This document shows positions 39,446 through 49,212 of a stretch of DNA of 64,000 nucleotides, in pieces (the first letter of the stretch is position 1; each line of letters opens with the position of its first letter). The notes under the pieces were generated by a model. The model was not told the DNA's origin. It did no database searches and worked only from the letters and a program-made list of their open reading frames with translations. This DNA is from a virus: positions 62,001 through 126,000 of the IMG/VR virus record IMGVR_UViG_3300008110_000048; one strand, 5' to 3'. A program made the translations under genes and the position numbers.

Positions 39446-39451
39446 CGGGGC
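39429..39451 (-). terminator. GC-rich hairpin (8-bp stem) upstream of the reductase operon
   Basis: GCCCCGTC and GACGGGGC pair around GATTTCA. In the minus direction TGTCTCTTTATAC follows, a weak U-tract. It stands ~65 nt after the holin-like gene and probably ends the late transcript from the right. It overlaps the -35 region of the putative promoter. The surrounding 146-nt gap (39370-39515) holds no gene. Confidence 0.6.
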
Positions 39452-39515
39452 CGTTGCTCTATCGGCTTTCTGACGGATATATTATATCACGCCATAGCCG
39501 TTATGTAATGCTAAA

Positions 39516-39716
39516 TCAGCCTTTCAAAGTTGCTGCACTTTCTGCGTCACCAATCTTTGTGGCGGCAAAACCTTTAATTACGCTTATGCCAGCAGCAACA
39601 GCAGCTGTTGCAGCAGACTTAAGCTCATCAACACCACCAACTGTATAAACAGCTACAAAAGCCTGAACTGCTGTCCAAACTGCTCTTTCAATAATATCTT
39701 TATATAATTTAGTCAT
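39516..39716 (-). CDS. Holin, r1t-type candidate
   Basis: The 66-aa product begins MTKLYKDIIERAVWTAVQAF, has a hydrophobic AVYTVGG stretch, and then Ala/Val-rich LKSAATAAVAAGISVIKGFA. It ends in GDAESAATLKG. Length, the RAVWT-VQAFVAV start and the Gly/Asp-Ala/Ser end match small r1t-type holins of actinobacteriophages. It is far from the endolysin but lies with other late membrane genes. Confidence 0.65.
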   Translation of the reverse strand: MTKLYKDIIERAVWTAVQAFVAVYTVGGVDELKSAATAAVAAGISVIKGFAATKIGDAESAATLKG

Positions 39717-39728
39717 ACAACTCCTTTG

Positions 39729-40007
39729 TTAAGAATACTTTTTTCGAACCAACTTCTCTATAAGAAGATGAAAAGTTAAACCTAACCACGCTCCTACTGG
39801 TATTATTCCTGTTAATGGTTTTTCAGTTAATCTCCAAAAAGATCTAGTTAAGGTCTCAATCTTTTTGGACTTTATAGCGTATATGTCATACGCTATAATT
39901 CCTAATACTAATCCTCCCCAAGCGATTGTACCACTTTTTCTTTCTTCTTTTTCAAGAATCAAAGGGGAACTTATAGCATCAGAGAGCTTGAGCCGAAGGG
40001 ACCCCAT
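39729..40007 (-). CDS. Small membrane protein (actinobacteriophage-type)
   Basis: The start is uncertain (ATG 40007, 40034 or 40061); 40007 gives 92 aa and a short overlap with the upstream gene. There are two hydrophobic segments: IAWGGLVLGIIAYDIYAI and LTGIIPVGAWLGLTFHLLIE, the latter after LTRSFWRLTEKP. The pattern 'G---YDIYA...TLTRSFWR...P-A--G---HL' recalls small membrane proteins in Streptomyces and related phages. It neighbours the r1t-like holin and may belong to the same lysis group. Confidence 0.6.
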   Translation of the reverse strand: MGSLRLKLSDAISSPLILEKEERKSGTIAWGGLVLGIIAYDIYAIKSKKIETLTRSFWRLTEKPLTGIIPVGAWLGLTFHLLIEKLVRKKYS

Positions 40008-40611
40008 ACCACTCTTGAACTTTTTCACGACCATAGTCTCCAGTTGTATTAGCTTGACCATAACCAGAAGTGAATATAACAGAGCTTGTTACACCCTGGA
40101 ACTCACTTGGCTTGAACAAGCCAAACGATGCCGGAGCACCTCCGGCTTCAGTTCTTGGTCCATGGCCAGTGTCAGCAAATATATTAGCAGATGTTACGCC
40201 GTCAAAGATGTAATTATTGTAAAGAGAATATTCTCTAACTCTTGTTCCGGCGTGACCATAATCAGAAGGGAAGGCCTGAGCGCCAGCAAGACCCTTATAT
40301 TCTAGAGGTCGGAATCTTGCGCCATCGTATGTTCCAGTGCCATCTGGGAAGGTGCCAGATAGAGGGTGGATATAAAGTGATGTTCCGTTAAACACCTGTG
40401 ACAAGAATCTATTACCTGGGAACTGACCTGTTCCAGGTGCAAAATGATTGTCAGGGGCACCGTCTAAAACGTGACTAGTGCTATAAAGTGGGTAGAAAGA
40501 ATATGTTCCAGTACCCTTAGACTTTCCAGTCATTGTAGTGTATGGGTTTACCATCTCGGACGATGATCTACCCTTTAAAACTGGTCTAGGTCCTACATAA
40601 AAAGTAGCCAT
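39979..40611 (-). CDS. Conserved virion-associated protein, 210 aa
   Basis: The product begins MATFYVGPRPVLKGRSSSEM. It contains TGTYSFYPLYSTSHVLDGAP, HFAPGTGQFPGNRFLSQVFN and ARFRPLEYKGLAGAQAF. I recognise this Gly/Tyr/Pro-rich pattern from many uncultured freshwater and marine phages, where it is unnamed. It lacks enzyme or membrane motifs. A late box lies 39 nt upstream. It is probably a secreted-like beta-rich structural or decoration protein. Confidence 0.75.
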   Translation of the reverse strand: MATFYVGPRPVLKGRSSSEMVNPYTTMTGKSKGTGTYSFYPLYSTSHVLDGAPDNHFAPGTGQFPGNRFLSQVFNGTSLYIHPLSGTFPDGTGTYDGARFRPLEYKGLAGAQAFPSDYGHAGTRVREYSLYNNYIFDGVTSANIFADTGHGPRTEAGGAPASFGLFKPSEFQGVTSSVIFTSGYGQANTTGDYGREKVQEWYGVPSAQAL

Positions 40612-40643
40612 TTATTTTCTCCTTGTCAGAAATCCGTATACTT

Positions 40644-40650
40644 ATAGTAA
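40644..40650 (-). promoter_or_regulatory. Putative late promoter box TTACTAT (virion protein, 40 kb)
   Basis: The minus strand reads AAATTACTATAAG, 39 nt upstream of ATG 40611, in the gap after the tail-protein array. It would start a short unit covering the virion protein and two small membrane proteins. Confidence 0.5.
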
Positions 40651-40657
40651 TTTTAAG

Positions 40658-41911
40658 TTAGATATATTCAATGATTAAATCAGAAAGAACCGGGGCAGTC
40701 TTGTCATCTAGCTGATTAAGAGTTACCTCTATCCAAACATGATTATTTGCACCCGGATTAGTTAGGCTATAAGTGCCGGCGTCGTCATATATAATCCTAT
40801 AACTAAACGCTTCGTCCAATTGGCTTTCTGCTACGTTATATATTTTTGGTGAGACATTTGTCACTTCTTCTATTACCTCGCCAGCTGGGGCAGAATACTT
40901 TATAATCATTTTTCCAGTCTGTAGATACTTTTCATACTTCACATCAAGATCAGACAAACCATATGTATATACATATTTTGATGTCTCTGTTAAATAATTC
41001 TTTTGATGCATCTTTACTCTTATGGCGGTTATGTTTGCCTCTGGAAACTGGAAGCAGAGGGGACCAGAGTTTTTTATAGAATCAGAACCAAGGACTGACC
41101 ATCCACCAGGAGCAACCTTGCCTATTGCAGAGGGTACGGAATCATAGAAGCTATTCTTATTTAGGGGTATCCAAGTATCTGAAGATGACAAAGATGGATT
41201 ATCTACCGTTGTATATTCAATTGAATATATTTCGCAGCCAAAAGATGGGAAAGGATTTAGTTTTATGACATTAGACTTTAATATACCTACCGCATCGTTG
41301 GGTATTTGAACATACAGCATTAGCTGTGCCCCAGTTGTTGGGTTGGTGTCTGAAACCACCGTTCTTCTCCAAACCTTATCTGGAGCATCCAGTATGCAAT
41401 TGTATATTGGAGTACTGTCTATAACTGCCCCAGAAGTGTCAACTCCAGCATAGGATATGTCGATTCTAGTCTTAAAATAATCAGGCACTATTTGACCTAC
41501 TCCTGATTGGCCAAATTTTAGCTTAGAGAATGAACCGCTTGAAACCTTTGGCAAAGTTACAATATTATAAATTGGATCAAAACTTAATAGCTCTGTTCCA
41601 GAAACAGCAAAACTTGTGCCAACAAAATTGGCGTAGTCAAGCTGCGAGAAAGAATATATTGACAATACATTCGAAGCAGACTCTAAAGCTGTTACTCTAT
41701 CACTTAAGTCCTGTATTGCATTAGCTAGGAATACATGATCTTTTAAAACTCTTTCAAAAGCCGTAGCCAACTTGGCATCTATGATATTTGCCCGATTATA
41801 AAGATAAACTAGATCCTGATAATTTTCCTCTATTCTTGCGTTATAATCGGAACTATCTACAGGACCATTATATTTGTAATCTCTTTTTTTAGTCTTTAAT
41901 ATATCTGCCAT
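40658..41911 (-). CDS. Tail-associated protein with shared C-terminal module
   Basis: ATG 41911 (MADILKTKKRDYKYNGPVDS, GGTGA 5 nt upstream) is preferred to 41920. The 417-aa product has an N-terminal helical region (DLVYLYNRANIIDAKLATAF) followed by beta-rich domains. Near the C-terminus KYVYTYGLSDLDVKYEKYLQ matches a 'Y-YG(L/I)-D(I/L)-V' module repeated in the neighbouring proteins. It is the last gene of the tail array and probably a baseplate-peripheral or fibre-attachment subunit. Confidence 0.6.
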   Translation of the reverse strand: MADILKTKKRDYKYNGPVDSSDYNARIEENYQDLVYLYNRANIIDAKLATAFERVLKDHVFLANAIQDLSDRVTALESASNVLSIYSFSQLDYANFVGTSFAVSGTELLSFDPIYNIVTLPKVSSGSFSKLKFGQSGVGQIVPDYFKTRIDISYAGVDTSGAVIDSTPIYNCILDAPDKVWRRTVVSDTNPTTGAQLMLYVQIPNDAVGILKSNVIKLNPFPSFGCEIYSIEYTTVDNPSLSSSDTWIPLNKNSFYDSVPSAIGKVAPGGWSVLGSDSIKNSGPLCFQFPEANITAIRVKMHQKNYLTETSKYVYTYGLSDLDVKYEKYLQTGKMIIKYSAPAGEVIEEVTNVSPKIYNVAESQLDEAFSYRIIYDDAGTYSLTNPGANNHVWIEVTLNQLDDKTAPVLSDLIIEYI

Positions 41912-41912
41912 A

Positions 41913-42308
41913 TCATTCACCGTTTTCTAATCTAGAAACTTTATTAATTAATCTAGACAATTTACCACTCAATTTATTAGTGGTATCTATTGTCAGTTCT
42001 TCTAATGCTGGACTTGCTTCATCAATATATGTCTGTATGCCAGGAAAGTCGTAAGCTATACCATCGTCTAACCTAGCCTGCTCTGTATAGTCTGTTATAT
42101 CTCCAACAAAATATGTTATCTTATCTAGGATTGAATCATCTATTTCATCCAAATGTTTTAGTATTCTAGAAAAATCTATCTTTAACAAATTGCTTTCTAA
42201 ATTTTCCATTAAACTACTTCTGGGAGACTTGAGCTTTACTCTATCTATTTGATAAAGTGGTTCAATTATCCTATTTATTTTATTAGAATTTCTATAGCTG
42301 ATAGCCAT
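41913..42308 (-). CDS. Helical hypothetical protein in tail operon, 131 aa
   Basis: The charged, helical product begins MAISYRNSNKINRIIEPLYQ and contains RILKHLDEIDDSILDKITYF, ending KLSRLINKVSRLENGE. There is one nt to the next upstream gene and its stop nearly touches the next start. It is probably a small connector or chaperone for the surrounding tail proteins. No family is recognised. Confidence 0.55.
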   Translation of the reverse strand: MAISYRNSNKINRIIEPLYQIDRVKLKSPRSSLMENLESNLLKIDFSRILKHLDEIDDSILDKITYFVGDITDYTEQARLDDGIAYDFPGIQTYIDEASPALEELTIDTTNKLSGKLSRLINKVSRLENGE

Positions 42309-42309
42309 T

Positions 42310-44454
42310 TTATCCTTCTTCGTTGTGTCTAAATTTAATTCTTACATTATCTATTATTGGAGAAATTAAAGGATTCTTATCCCTATATAAATCAGCCCTA
42401 TATCTAACTGCCCTAACTGCAGTTGAGTTTTCTCCATAATAAACTATTTGAGATCTGCCAGACAAATGTCTTGAACATAAAACTTCTTGCGCACCAAATG
42501 CACTATCTACAGTGAAAACGTAATTACTCTGCGATACTCTTTGTCTGAACTCATAAGGGTCCAAGTAAGAATAGTAATCCAGGAAGACGGTTCCATAATC
42601 GGATAGTCTTCTTCCAGACATAATATTGAACGTGATAAGACCCTCAAAGTTTTTATCATAGGTTATTTTAATGTAATTTATTCCTGTTTTAAAATTCCAC
42701 TCAATGTCTTTAGATAAAACTCCAGCTGGCAAGTCTGCAATCAGTACATCATTTAGATATATCGCCAAAGTAAAATCTTCCCTACTCTTGGTAACCGTAT
42801 GTATAACTGTATTTTCTCTCACTGTAGAAACACTTGCTTCTAGCAATCCAGAACATATTCCATTAAATCCAGGACTTATTGAATTAAGTTGGTTTTCAAT
42901 AGGACTAGTTTGAGTAATGTCTGATGAAGACTGTGATATTTTTTGAGTCCATATATTTAAGGATTTGTAATACTGCTCCGTTATATTGGAATTTGAAGAT
43001 CTCAATAGAGCATAGTTTCTTATTGAATTAATTCCATTTAAAATAAATGGTTGCTTTATCTCATCTGTTCCAACGTTGCAAATTCTATAAACAGTTTTAC
43101 CTGAATATATATTGGTACTTGGATTTAGCTCGTTCACATTATTCGAAGTAGAATTCAAATCTATCAACTCATAGCCACCTGCCACTCCAGCGCCATCATA
43201 AATTAGCTTAGTATTTCTATTTGTTGTTTGTAGATTTACGATGGTTGGATTTGAGGTTGATAAAGAATTTTCTGGATTAATTGCTATCCAATTAAATCCA
43301 TCGACTCCAGTTGACCCAGGAACATCTGCAGCAATAAAGTAGTCAATATCATAACCTGGGCCAATCTGATGCTGAACGCTGAGACTAACTGATTCTATAG
43401 AAAGTAGACCATTGTCAACTTCAGGTATTGATATTGGAGAAGAAACTATTGTAGCTCTTCTATCGTGATATTTTGAGCCGATATATATATCTCTTAAGCC
43501 AAACTCATAAATATATGGTTTATCAGAATTATTTAAAATTTCATCAGGGAATGTTTTAAATAATATTAATGTAATACTCGAATAGTTTAATGGATTTAAG
43601 TTAAATGAGAATCTGTCATAATCAGATCTAGAATCCTTGATTATATTTTGTTCTGGCATTTCTGGGTTTAGAGGCTTTGCCAAGACTCCGATTCCTACAC
43701 CAGAAGAAGCTAGCAAAGTTCCTTCAATTTTAGATATTACATAATTAGAATTGACAGGGATTGTTATAATCGCGCTGACCACTCCAAGTTGTGATGACTC
43801 ATATCTATAAGACCAGTATGTATCAGTTAATCCATCTGTAACATTTTCCAAATCAGAAATTACAGATGGGCTAACGACCTGTGTTCCATTTAGATCAACA
43901 GAAAGTGTTACACTAGACGGGCTAATTAATGATGATGTTATCATGTCAAATACACCAGAATTAATTATGGGTATTGTTACATTACCAGCCTTGACATCAA
44001 CAAAGGCGTCAGTTAAAGTTAGGTCAATATCCTTAGTTGATGTAAAATTTTCTAAGTAAGAATAGAAAAATCCATCAGAATTATTTATAGCAAAAATCAA
44101 CTCATCGACTTTTGCCTCAAGCTCTCTCCGTTTAGATTTAAGATTTTCTAATCTCTTATTAAGAGCAGTTATTGTCGACATCATCTGGTAATTATTTTCA
44201 GTTGTGCAGTCATAAGCTACTTCTAAATTAAATAGAGCTTTAATCATTAACTCATTTAAATCTTCATGATCAAAAACATTCTTTCTAGTAAAAATGTCAT
44301 AATCCATAGGTATTGGATAACCTAACTTATAGATAGAAAAATAATCATTAAATAATTTTCTAATTTCTATTTCACTAGGTCTAGTTCCAGAGGAATACAA
44401 TAATTTATTTACATTATTAAGAAACTTTAACTTTTGTACACTCGCTATGTTCAT
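42310..44454 (-). CDS. Large tail/baseplate structural protein, 714 aa
   Basis: An N-terminal helical and coiled-coil part (about 1-125, with LNKRLENLKSKRRELEAKVD) is followed by beta-sandwich domains: DLENVTDGLTDTYWSYRYES near 205-225 resembles discoidin-like ligand-binding modules. The module KPYIYEFGLRDIYIGSKYHD lies near 320 and is shared with neighbouring genes. The C-terminus has LNDVLIADLPAGVLSKDIEW. It overlaps the upstream gene by 4 nt. I infer a carbohydrate-contacting tail component. Confidence 0.65.
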   Translation of the reverse strand: MNIASVQKLKFLNNVNKLLYSSGTRPSEIEIRKLFNDYFSIYKLGYPIPMDYDIFTRKNVFDHEDLNELMIKALFNLEVAYDCTTENNYQMMSTITALNKRLENLKSKRRELEAKVDELIFAINNSDGFFYSYLENFTSTKDIDLTLTDAFVDVKAGNVTIPIINSGVFDMITSSLISPSSVTLSVDLNGTQVVSPSVISDLENVTDGLTDTYWSYRYESSQLGVVSAIITIPVNSNYVISKIEGTLLASSGVGIGVLAKPLNPEMPEQNIIKDSRSDYDRFSFNLNPLNYSSITLILFKTFPDEILNNSDKPYIYEFGLRDIYIGSKYHDRRATIVSSPISIPEVDNGLLSIESVSLSVQHQIGPGYDIDYFIAADVPGSTGVDGFNWIAINPENSLSTSNPTIVNLQTTNRNTKLIYDGAGVAGGYELIDLNSTSNNVNELNPSTNIYSGKTVYRICNVGTDEIKQPFILNGINSIRNYALLRSSNSNITEQYYKSLNIWTQKISQSSSDITQTSPIENQLNSISPGFNGICSGLLEASVSTVRENTVIHTVTKSREDFTLAIYLNDVLIADLPAGVLSKDIEWNFKTGINYIKITYDKNFEGLITFNIMSGRRLSDYGTVFLDYYSYLDPYEFRQRVSQSNYVFTVDSAFGAQEVLCSRHLSGRSQIVYYGENSTAVRAVRYRADLYRDKNPLISPIIDNVRIKFRHNEEG

Positions 44455-46607
44455 GACCGTTTTACCTTAGCTATTAATTGATATGAATATATATTTGGCG
44501 TAAAGTTATACGCACCCTTTTTCTGTGCAACTATTTTAACAGTGATATCTTTAACTTCTTTTGGAATTATGGGGAAAGATAAGTATGACGCTCCAGACAA
44601 TCTGTACTCATCAAGTATTGATTGGTTAAAAAATACTATTTCAGGGGTGCCGGTAAAATCTAGTTGAACCGGAGAAACCTCTATCCAATTAGAACCTTGA
44701 TCTGCTGATATGTATGTTTGAATATTAGTTCTTCCAGAATGCACTTCATCTATAGACGCCTGGACATCCAGCATCACTGATTCAACCGGGTAATCAAATT
44801 TAAACGGGAAAGATATGACCTGCATTTCATCTATGTATGTTTCCCGATAAACGTCAATATCCCTAATTCCTATGGCCCATCTCTTTGCCTTGTAGAATTC
44901 CTCTTCTTGCTCAACTATAACTCTATAAGAAATTTCTTTTTGAATAGGAACAAATGACTGCTGCACAATTGATATATCCTGCAGAGTGCCAAGTTCTTCA
45001 TCCACATATGGGGTAGCGCCAAAGTATAAGTCAAGTAAATCGTTTAAATCTTCTTGAGCAGCTGATGGTGCATCGTAGTTCTTGGTAATATAGCTGTCTT
45101 CGTCTTTTATTATTTCAGAAATAAATTCAGCCTCTTCACCAACAACTTTCCATCTATTGAAATAAACAGTTGAATTAACAGGAGTTGCTGATTCATTTAC
45201 AAAAGAAGCTGCTATAAAATAAGCATTCAGAGAAGTTGGCTTCTTTTTTAGGGCAACATTAATGTCAGCGACATTTTGCGTAGTAGTTTTATATTTGGTT
45301 GGATTGGATAAAGTTGGAATTAATTGATATTTATTATACTTAATTGACTCATATATATCCCTACTTAGAGCGTCTGGGTTAAATCTAGATAGATTAACAA
45401 ATGGATTATTCACATTTGTAGAACTTGGCTTCCAATAAACATGCTTAATATCAATATTAGAATATGTGGGTTGCCTAAAGGATATCTCTATTTTAGAAAC
45501 TTGTCTTTCGGGAAAACGTACTGTCGCTTTATTGTAAAAATAATTTTGCGCTAACTCAATATTCAACGGAACTAAAGATGAACCTATAAAAATGGTATTC
45601 TTTAAAACATTTTCAGATGATCCATCTTTAGCAAAAACTAAAACTTCTGTAACTTCTACGTACTTAGATGACCCAAAAAATGGAGTTATGTCAATACTAT
45701 TTGCAATCCTGCCAGAATTTGATGTTAACTTTAACTTAAGAGTTAACGGTTCTGATTCCGGATGAGATGACCAATCTATCGTATTTGACTCGTTCGCATT
45801 TGAGCTATTCATTTCTGTTTTTAGGAACTTAAATTCGTTCTCTTGTGCAATGGTCGTTAATGGTGGTCTTGCTGTTGATTTATCAACATTAATATTTTCG
45901 TACTCAAAATAGGAAAGAGGGTTATTGTCGACTATGCTTCTTAAGTTATTTAATGTTTTATTGTTTTCAAAAACGTATTTATATTCTGAAGTATTTTCAT
46001 CATTATTAGCCTTAACCACTTGGTGGCTATTTCCTATGAACCCATTTCCCGATACCACCTCTATTGCATCGGGCACCCATCTTTTAGAGGATTCTATTGC
46101 GAATGATGCAATCCCTCCTCTGATTAATGGATTGGATCCTTTTGCTATTTTTGTGTAGTCGATAAGGTCATCATTTTCAAATGAATCACCGATATATATT
46201 AAATCATCAGATGGGCTACGAGAATACATTTGCAAAATCTTGCACTTTGATGCTATTCTTTCTGAGTATCTTTTTTCTCCTTCGATTTCTTTGGAAAATA
46301 AATTAAATACACTTATTGTTTTGGCATTAAGGTAGTCAATTTGCTTCGATAATACAGAGACATCTTGGGCGTACTCTGCAAAGAATTTGTTAAACTTTTC
46401 AGACCTGGGAGGCTCACCTTTAATAAAGGGAGAATAGGAAGCTAAAGGTGCACCTATTTGATTCTTAATTTCATTTAATATATTTATATACTGTTCTGCT
46501 ATTTCATCTTTTGTAATAAGAGAAGCAGAATTTATTGCGGTAATCAATTGGCCCACTTTGTGAACCATTTGCTGGTATGGCATTGTGCTTGCTGATAATT
46601 GTGTCAT
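44451..46607 (-). CDS. Large tail/baseplate structural protein, 718 aa
   Basis: The layout is like its neighbours: N-terminal helices (YQQMVHKVGQLITAINSASL), then beta-rich domains (ITPFFGSSKYVEVTEVLVFA). A late module RWAIGIRDIDVYRETYIDEM is followed by a cell-surface-binding style strand set (TYISADQGSNWIEVSPVQLD). The array of similarly built proteins suggests repeated duplication. It is probably part of the baseplate periphery or tail fibre network. No enzymatic motif is seen. Confidence 0.65.
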   Translation of the reverse strand: MTQLSASTMPYQQMVHKVGQLITAINSASLITKDEIAEQYINILNEIKNQIGAPLASYSPFIKGEPPRSEKFNKFFAEYAQDVSVLSKQIDYLNAKTISVFNLFSKEIEGEKRYSERIASKCKILQMYSRSPSDDLIYIGDSFENDDLIDYTKIAKGSNPLIRGGIASFAIESSKRWVPDAIEVVSGNGFIGNSHQVVKANNDENTSEYKYVFENNKTLNNLRSIVDNNPLSYFEYENINVDKSTARPPLTTIAQENEFKFLKTEMNSSNANESNTIDWSSHPESEPLTLKLKLTSNSGRIANSIDITPFFGSSKYVEVTEVLVFAKDGSSENVLKNTIFIGSSLVPLNIELAQNYFYNKATVRFPERQVSKIEISFRQPTYSNIDIKHVYWKPSSTNVNNPFVNLSRFNPDALSRDIYESIKYNKYQLIPTLSNPTKYKTTTQNVADINVALKKKPTSLNAYFIAASFVNESATPVNSTVYFNRWKVVGEEAEFISEIIKDEDSYITKNYDAPSAAQEDLNDLLDLYFGATPYVDEELGTLQDISIVQQSFVPIQKEISYRVIVEQEEEFYKAKRWAIGIRDIDVYRETYIDEMQVISFPFKFDYPVESVMLDVQASIDEVHSGRTNIQTYISADQGSNWIEVSPVQLDFTGTPEIVFFNQSILDEYRLSGASYLSFPIIPKEVKDITVKIVAQKKGAYNFTPNIYSYQLIAKVKRS

Positions 46608-46617
46608 AATATTCTCT

Positions 46618-49212
46618 TTATAATGTTAAAGAATTTAGTTTTTCATAATATGGATCATTATTGATAGTTTTCATTTTTATAATTACACTATCTACAGATA
46701 TTGGGTCAGAAGAATCAATAATATTCTTTCTTATAACCAGTCTAAACCGCAAATTATTTGGTATATATTGATAGTAAACTGTGAACGGCTGATTAATTGG
46801 CCTATTGAATACAAGATTTCTGCCACTCTGTATAAAGAGAGTTTCTTCCGTAGAGTAGAAAGATACTTTTTCTGAAGACAAAGAATAATTTGTCAAATTA
46901 ATAGCCACAGTTCCATCAGAAAGAATAACTGTCACAGGAGAATAGCCTGCGTTATTGCTAACAAAAGTAGTTCCAGTTGATTTATTGTAAATAATTCTAG
47001 AATAACTATCTCTATCCACATATGGTGAGTAGCTTAACTTTACTGAAGAATTTATATCTGTTGATCCAAACATTTCTCCAGAACTATTTTCCGAAGAATA
47101 ATTTGTTAAAGATTGAAGGATAACATTTCTTTTTATAAAGTCAACTTCATCAGGGGCAGAACCAGAAAAATCTAAATCGTAAGAAACTATAAATCTACTA
47201 TTTATATTAAATACATCCTGCGAAATAGATATAGTATTATCGGCAGTGCTGTAAATGTAGTTTGTGGAAACTCTTGGAATTAAGACACCATCCTTATAAA
47301 GCGCTATGGAATCATTCTTGGCCTTAAATCTCAACTGAGCTTTTCTTGTTATATCGTTAGTAAATAATATTTCTGATTGAACAAAAGTATTGCCATGGCT
47401 AGAGATAGGTATCCAATCAGATTCACTTGAAGGGATAGGTTTATTTGATAAAGATAGTTCATATGATGCTGGAGCCAATATGTTTCTATCAACATTTGAG
47501 ACGCCGGCATTGTTGTTAAGGAAATATGGCTTAGCTTTTGCTGCGACAACCTGTCCGTTAACAGGAATTTTTCTACTGACAAAAACAGCTTTATCAGTGT
47601 TTTGGTTGAGTGTTTCAATAAATTCTATAGATTTAAGGGAGAAACTATATTCATAACCAAGGTTTGATTCTAGCACAGAAAGCTGAGAGTCTATAGAGGT
47701 TAATGGTGGCGCCAAAGCACCGGTGTCATATTGCTGATACCCAGTTGATCTAGCGTTACTGCTGGAACCGAGCATGAAGCCGGAAGAGAATAGTGACGAT
47801 CCTGCTGTTATTCCTTCAATGTATTTATCTGAATCAAATATTTTATACTTACCAGAAAAAGTATTTAACATTGTATTGATTGCATTTACAAAAATAGGAG
47901 TGTTTGTAAAAACATTTTTATCTTCTATAGTTAGATTATTAAATTCTTTTATTTGTTCATCTAAATTATAGATATAGCTATCAAATTCTTGCGGGAATCT
48001 GTACGCATAGTAGTCGATATCTGTTTTCTTATTTTTAGAGATACCTTTAACCGTACTTTTTCTTTTAAAGAACCAATAAATAATATCTTGGAACTTACTA
48101 AAGCGAGCTTTTCGATCATTAATAACAGCTTTAACAAAAGAATCTAAAGCCTTAGAATTTAATTCTGAATTAATTGGTGATCTACTATTTTTTACATAAT
48201 CTTGCTGATTAAATATAAATATAATTTTTTTAATAGATTTTTTATTGAATCTTAAATCAAAAACTCTGTTCAATAAAGCCGGACCATTTAAGAGGACAGT
48301 GTAATTTTCAGATGGCGCAATATTGTTTGCATCAACGGGAGAGTTATGATAGACAACTGCTTGAAGAAGTCTAAAGTTAGTTGACTGATTTGGCTGGAAT
48401 CTAATCGTATCAATATTAATAGGCCTTTGTAGATTTATCTCAACTGCGGATATTGCCCCAGAAACATTTGAATAATCATAGTTGAAGTATTTGATATAAT
48501 CTTTTAGCTGAGCTGATAATATTGCTGGAGCCTTAACGGTTACTGACCATGAATCAAAAAAGTTATCATTGAATAAATTCTCAAAACTTGAATCAGTTGT
48601 CACGTAGTTATTGTAGTTGTTTGTAATATTTATTGATTTTATATTTCTAATAATATTTTTTACGTCTTGACCTTTACCAATTTTTAAAGTTCCACTAACT
48701 GGATCTATGTACGCGTTGTTTGTCTCGCCAAAAGAAACACCATCTCTATCTGGAATAGGAAATTGTGTGCCATCTGCCCTATAGTCGTTAAAGAAACTGT
48801 CAAATTTTTCTATGTAGTTAGCGTTAAATAGATCGTCTTTACCAGAAATAAATTCATAATTATCTATAAATACTTGAAGTTTATCTAAATCTTCTTCAAC
48901 TTTTTCTATTTCAGAACTAAATACTCCAACAATAGAATTCAGAGCGATGCCCGTAGCATTAGCTGCATTAAAAAGGTTCTGCATTCTTAGGTAGGCATTC
49001 CTGAATGCGTCAACCATTGCTTCTTTCGTTAAGAGAGCAAAAGCTGGCACCTTAGCGCCTGAGTAATTGAGGTCAACAGTCATGTTTGACATTTTAGTTA
49101 CCAGGAAATTTAAGTCAGTTTTTTCAAGCCTCATATCTCTGATTAGAGAGGAGACTGTAGCCCTGGAAGCGGAAGAGTATAAGCTAATTGTTTCTGGTAA
49201 TGCGTGTATCAT
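46618..49212 (-). CDS. Large tail/baseplate structural protein, 864 aa
   Basis: The product has an N-terminal helical region (SRATVSSLIRDMRLEKTDLN, YLRMQNLFNAANATGIALNS) and long Asn/Ser/Tyr-rich beta regions. One carries a discoidin-like strand pattern (INIDTIRFQPNQSTNFRLLQ near 272). The shared module appears as GYEYSFSLKSIEFIETLNQN, followed later by SDWIPISSHGNT. It ends with FTVYYQYIPNNLRFRLVIRK-type strands. It lies in an unbroken operon of large tail genes. Confidence 0.65.
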   Translation of the reverse strand: MIHALPETISLYSSASRATVSSLIRDMRLEKTDLNFLVTKMSNMTVDLNYSGAKVPAFALLTKEAMVDAFRNAYLRMQNLFNAANATGIALNSIVGVFSSEIEKVEEDLDKLQVFIDNYEFISGKDDLFNANYIEKFDSFFNDYRADGTQFPIPDRDGVSFGETNNAYIDPVSGTLKIGKGQDVKNIIRNIKSINITNNYNNYVTTDSSFENLFNDNFFDSWSVTVKAPAILSAQLKDYIKYFNYDYSNVSGAISAVEINLQRPINIDTIRFQPNQSTNFRLLQAVVYHNSPVDANNIAPSENYTVLLNGPALLNRVFDLRFNKKSIKKIIFIFNQQDYVKNSRSPINSELNSKALDSFVKAVINDRKARFSKFQDIIYWFFKRKSTVKGISKNKKTDIDYYAYRFPQEFDSYIYNLDEQIKEFNNLTIEDKNVFTNTPIFVNAINTMLNTFSGKYKIFDSDKYIEGITAGSSLFSSGFMLGSSSNARSTGYQQYDTGALAPPLTSIDSQLSVLESNLGYEYSFSLKSIEFIETLNQNTDKAVFVSRKIPVNGQVVAAKAKPYFLNNNAGVSNVDRNILAPASYELSLSNKPIPSSESDWIPISSHGNTFVQSEILFTNDITRKAQLRFKAKNDSIALYKDGVLIPRVSTNYIYSTADNTISISQDVFNINSRFIVSYDLDFSGSAPDEVDFIKRNVILQSLTNYSSENSSGEMFGSTDINSSVKLSYSPYVDRDSYSRIIYNKSTGTTFVSNNAGYSPVTVILSDGTVAINLTNYSLSSEKVSFYSTEETLFIQSGRNLVFNRPINQPFTVYYQYIPNNLRFRLVIRKNIIDSSDPISVDSVIIKMKTINNDPYYEKLNSLTL

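Noticed and set aside
39421-39480. tRNA-like fold around the GCCCCGTC hairpin
   Set aside because: The stem has 8 bp with a 7-nt loop, no acceptor or T arm can be built, and the position fits a terminator.
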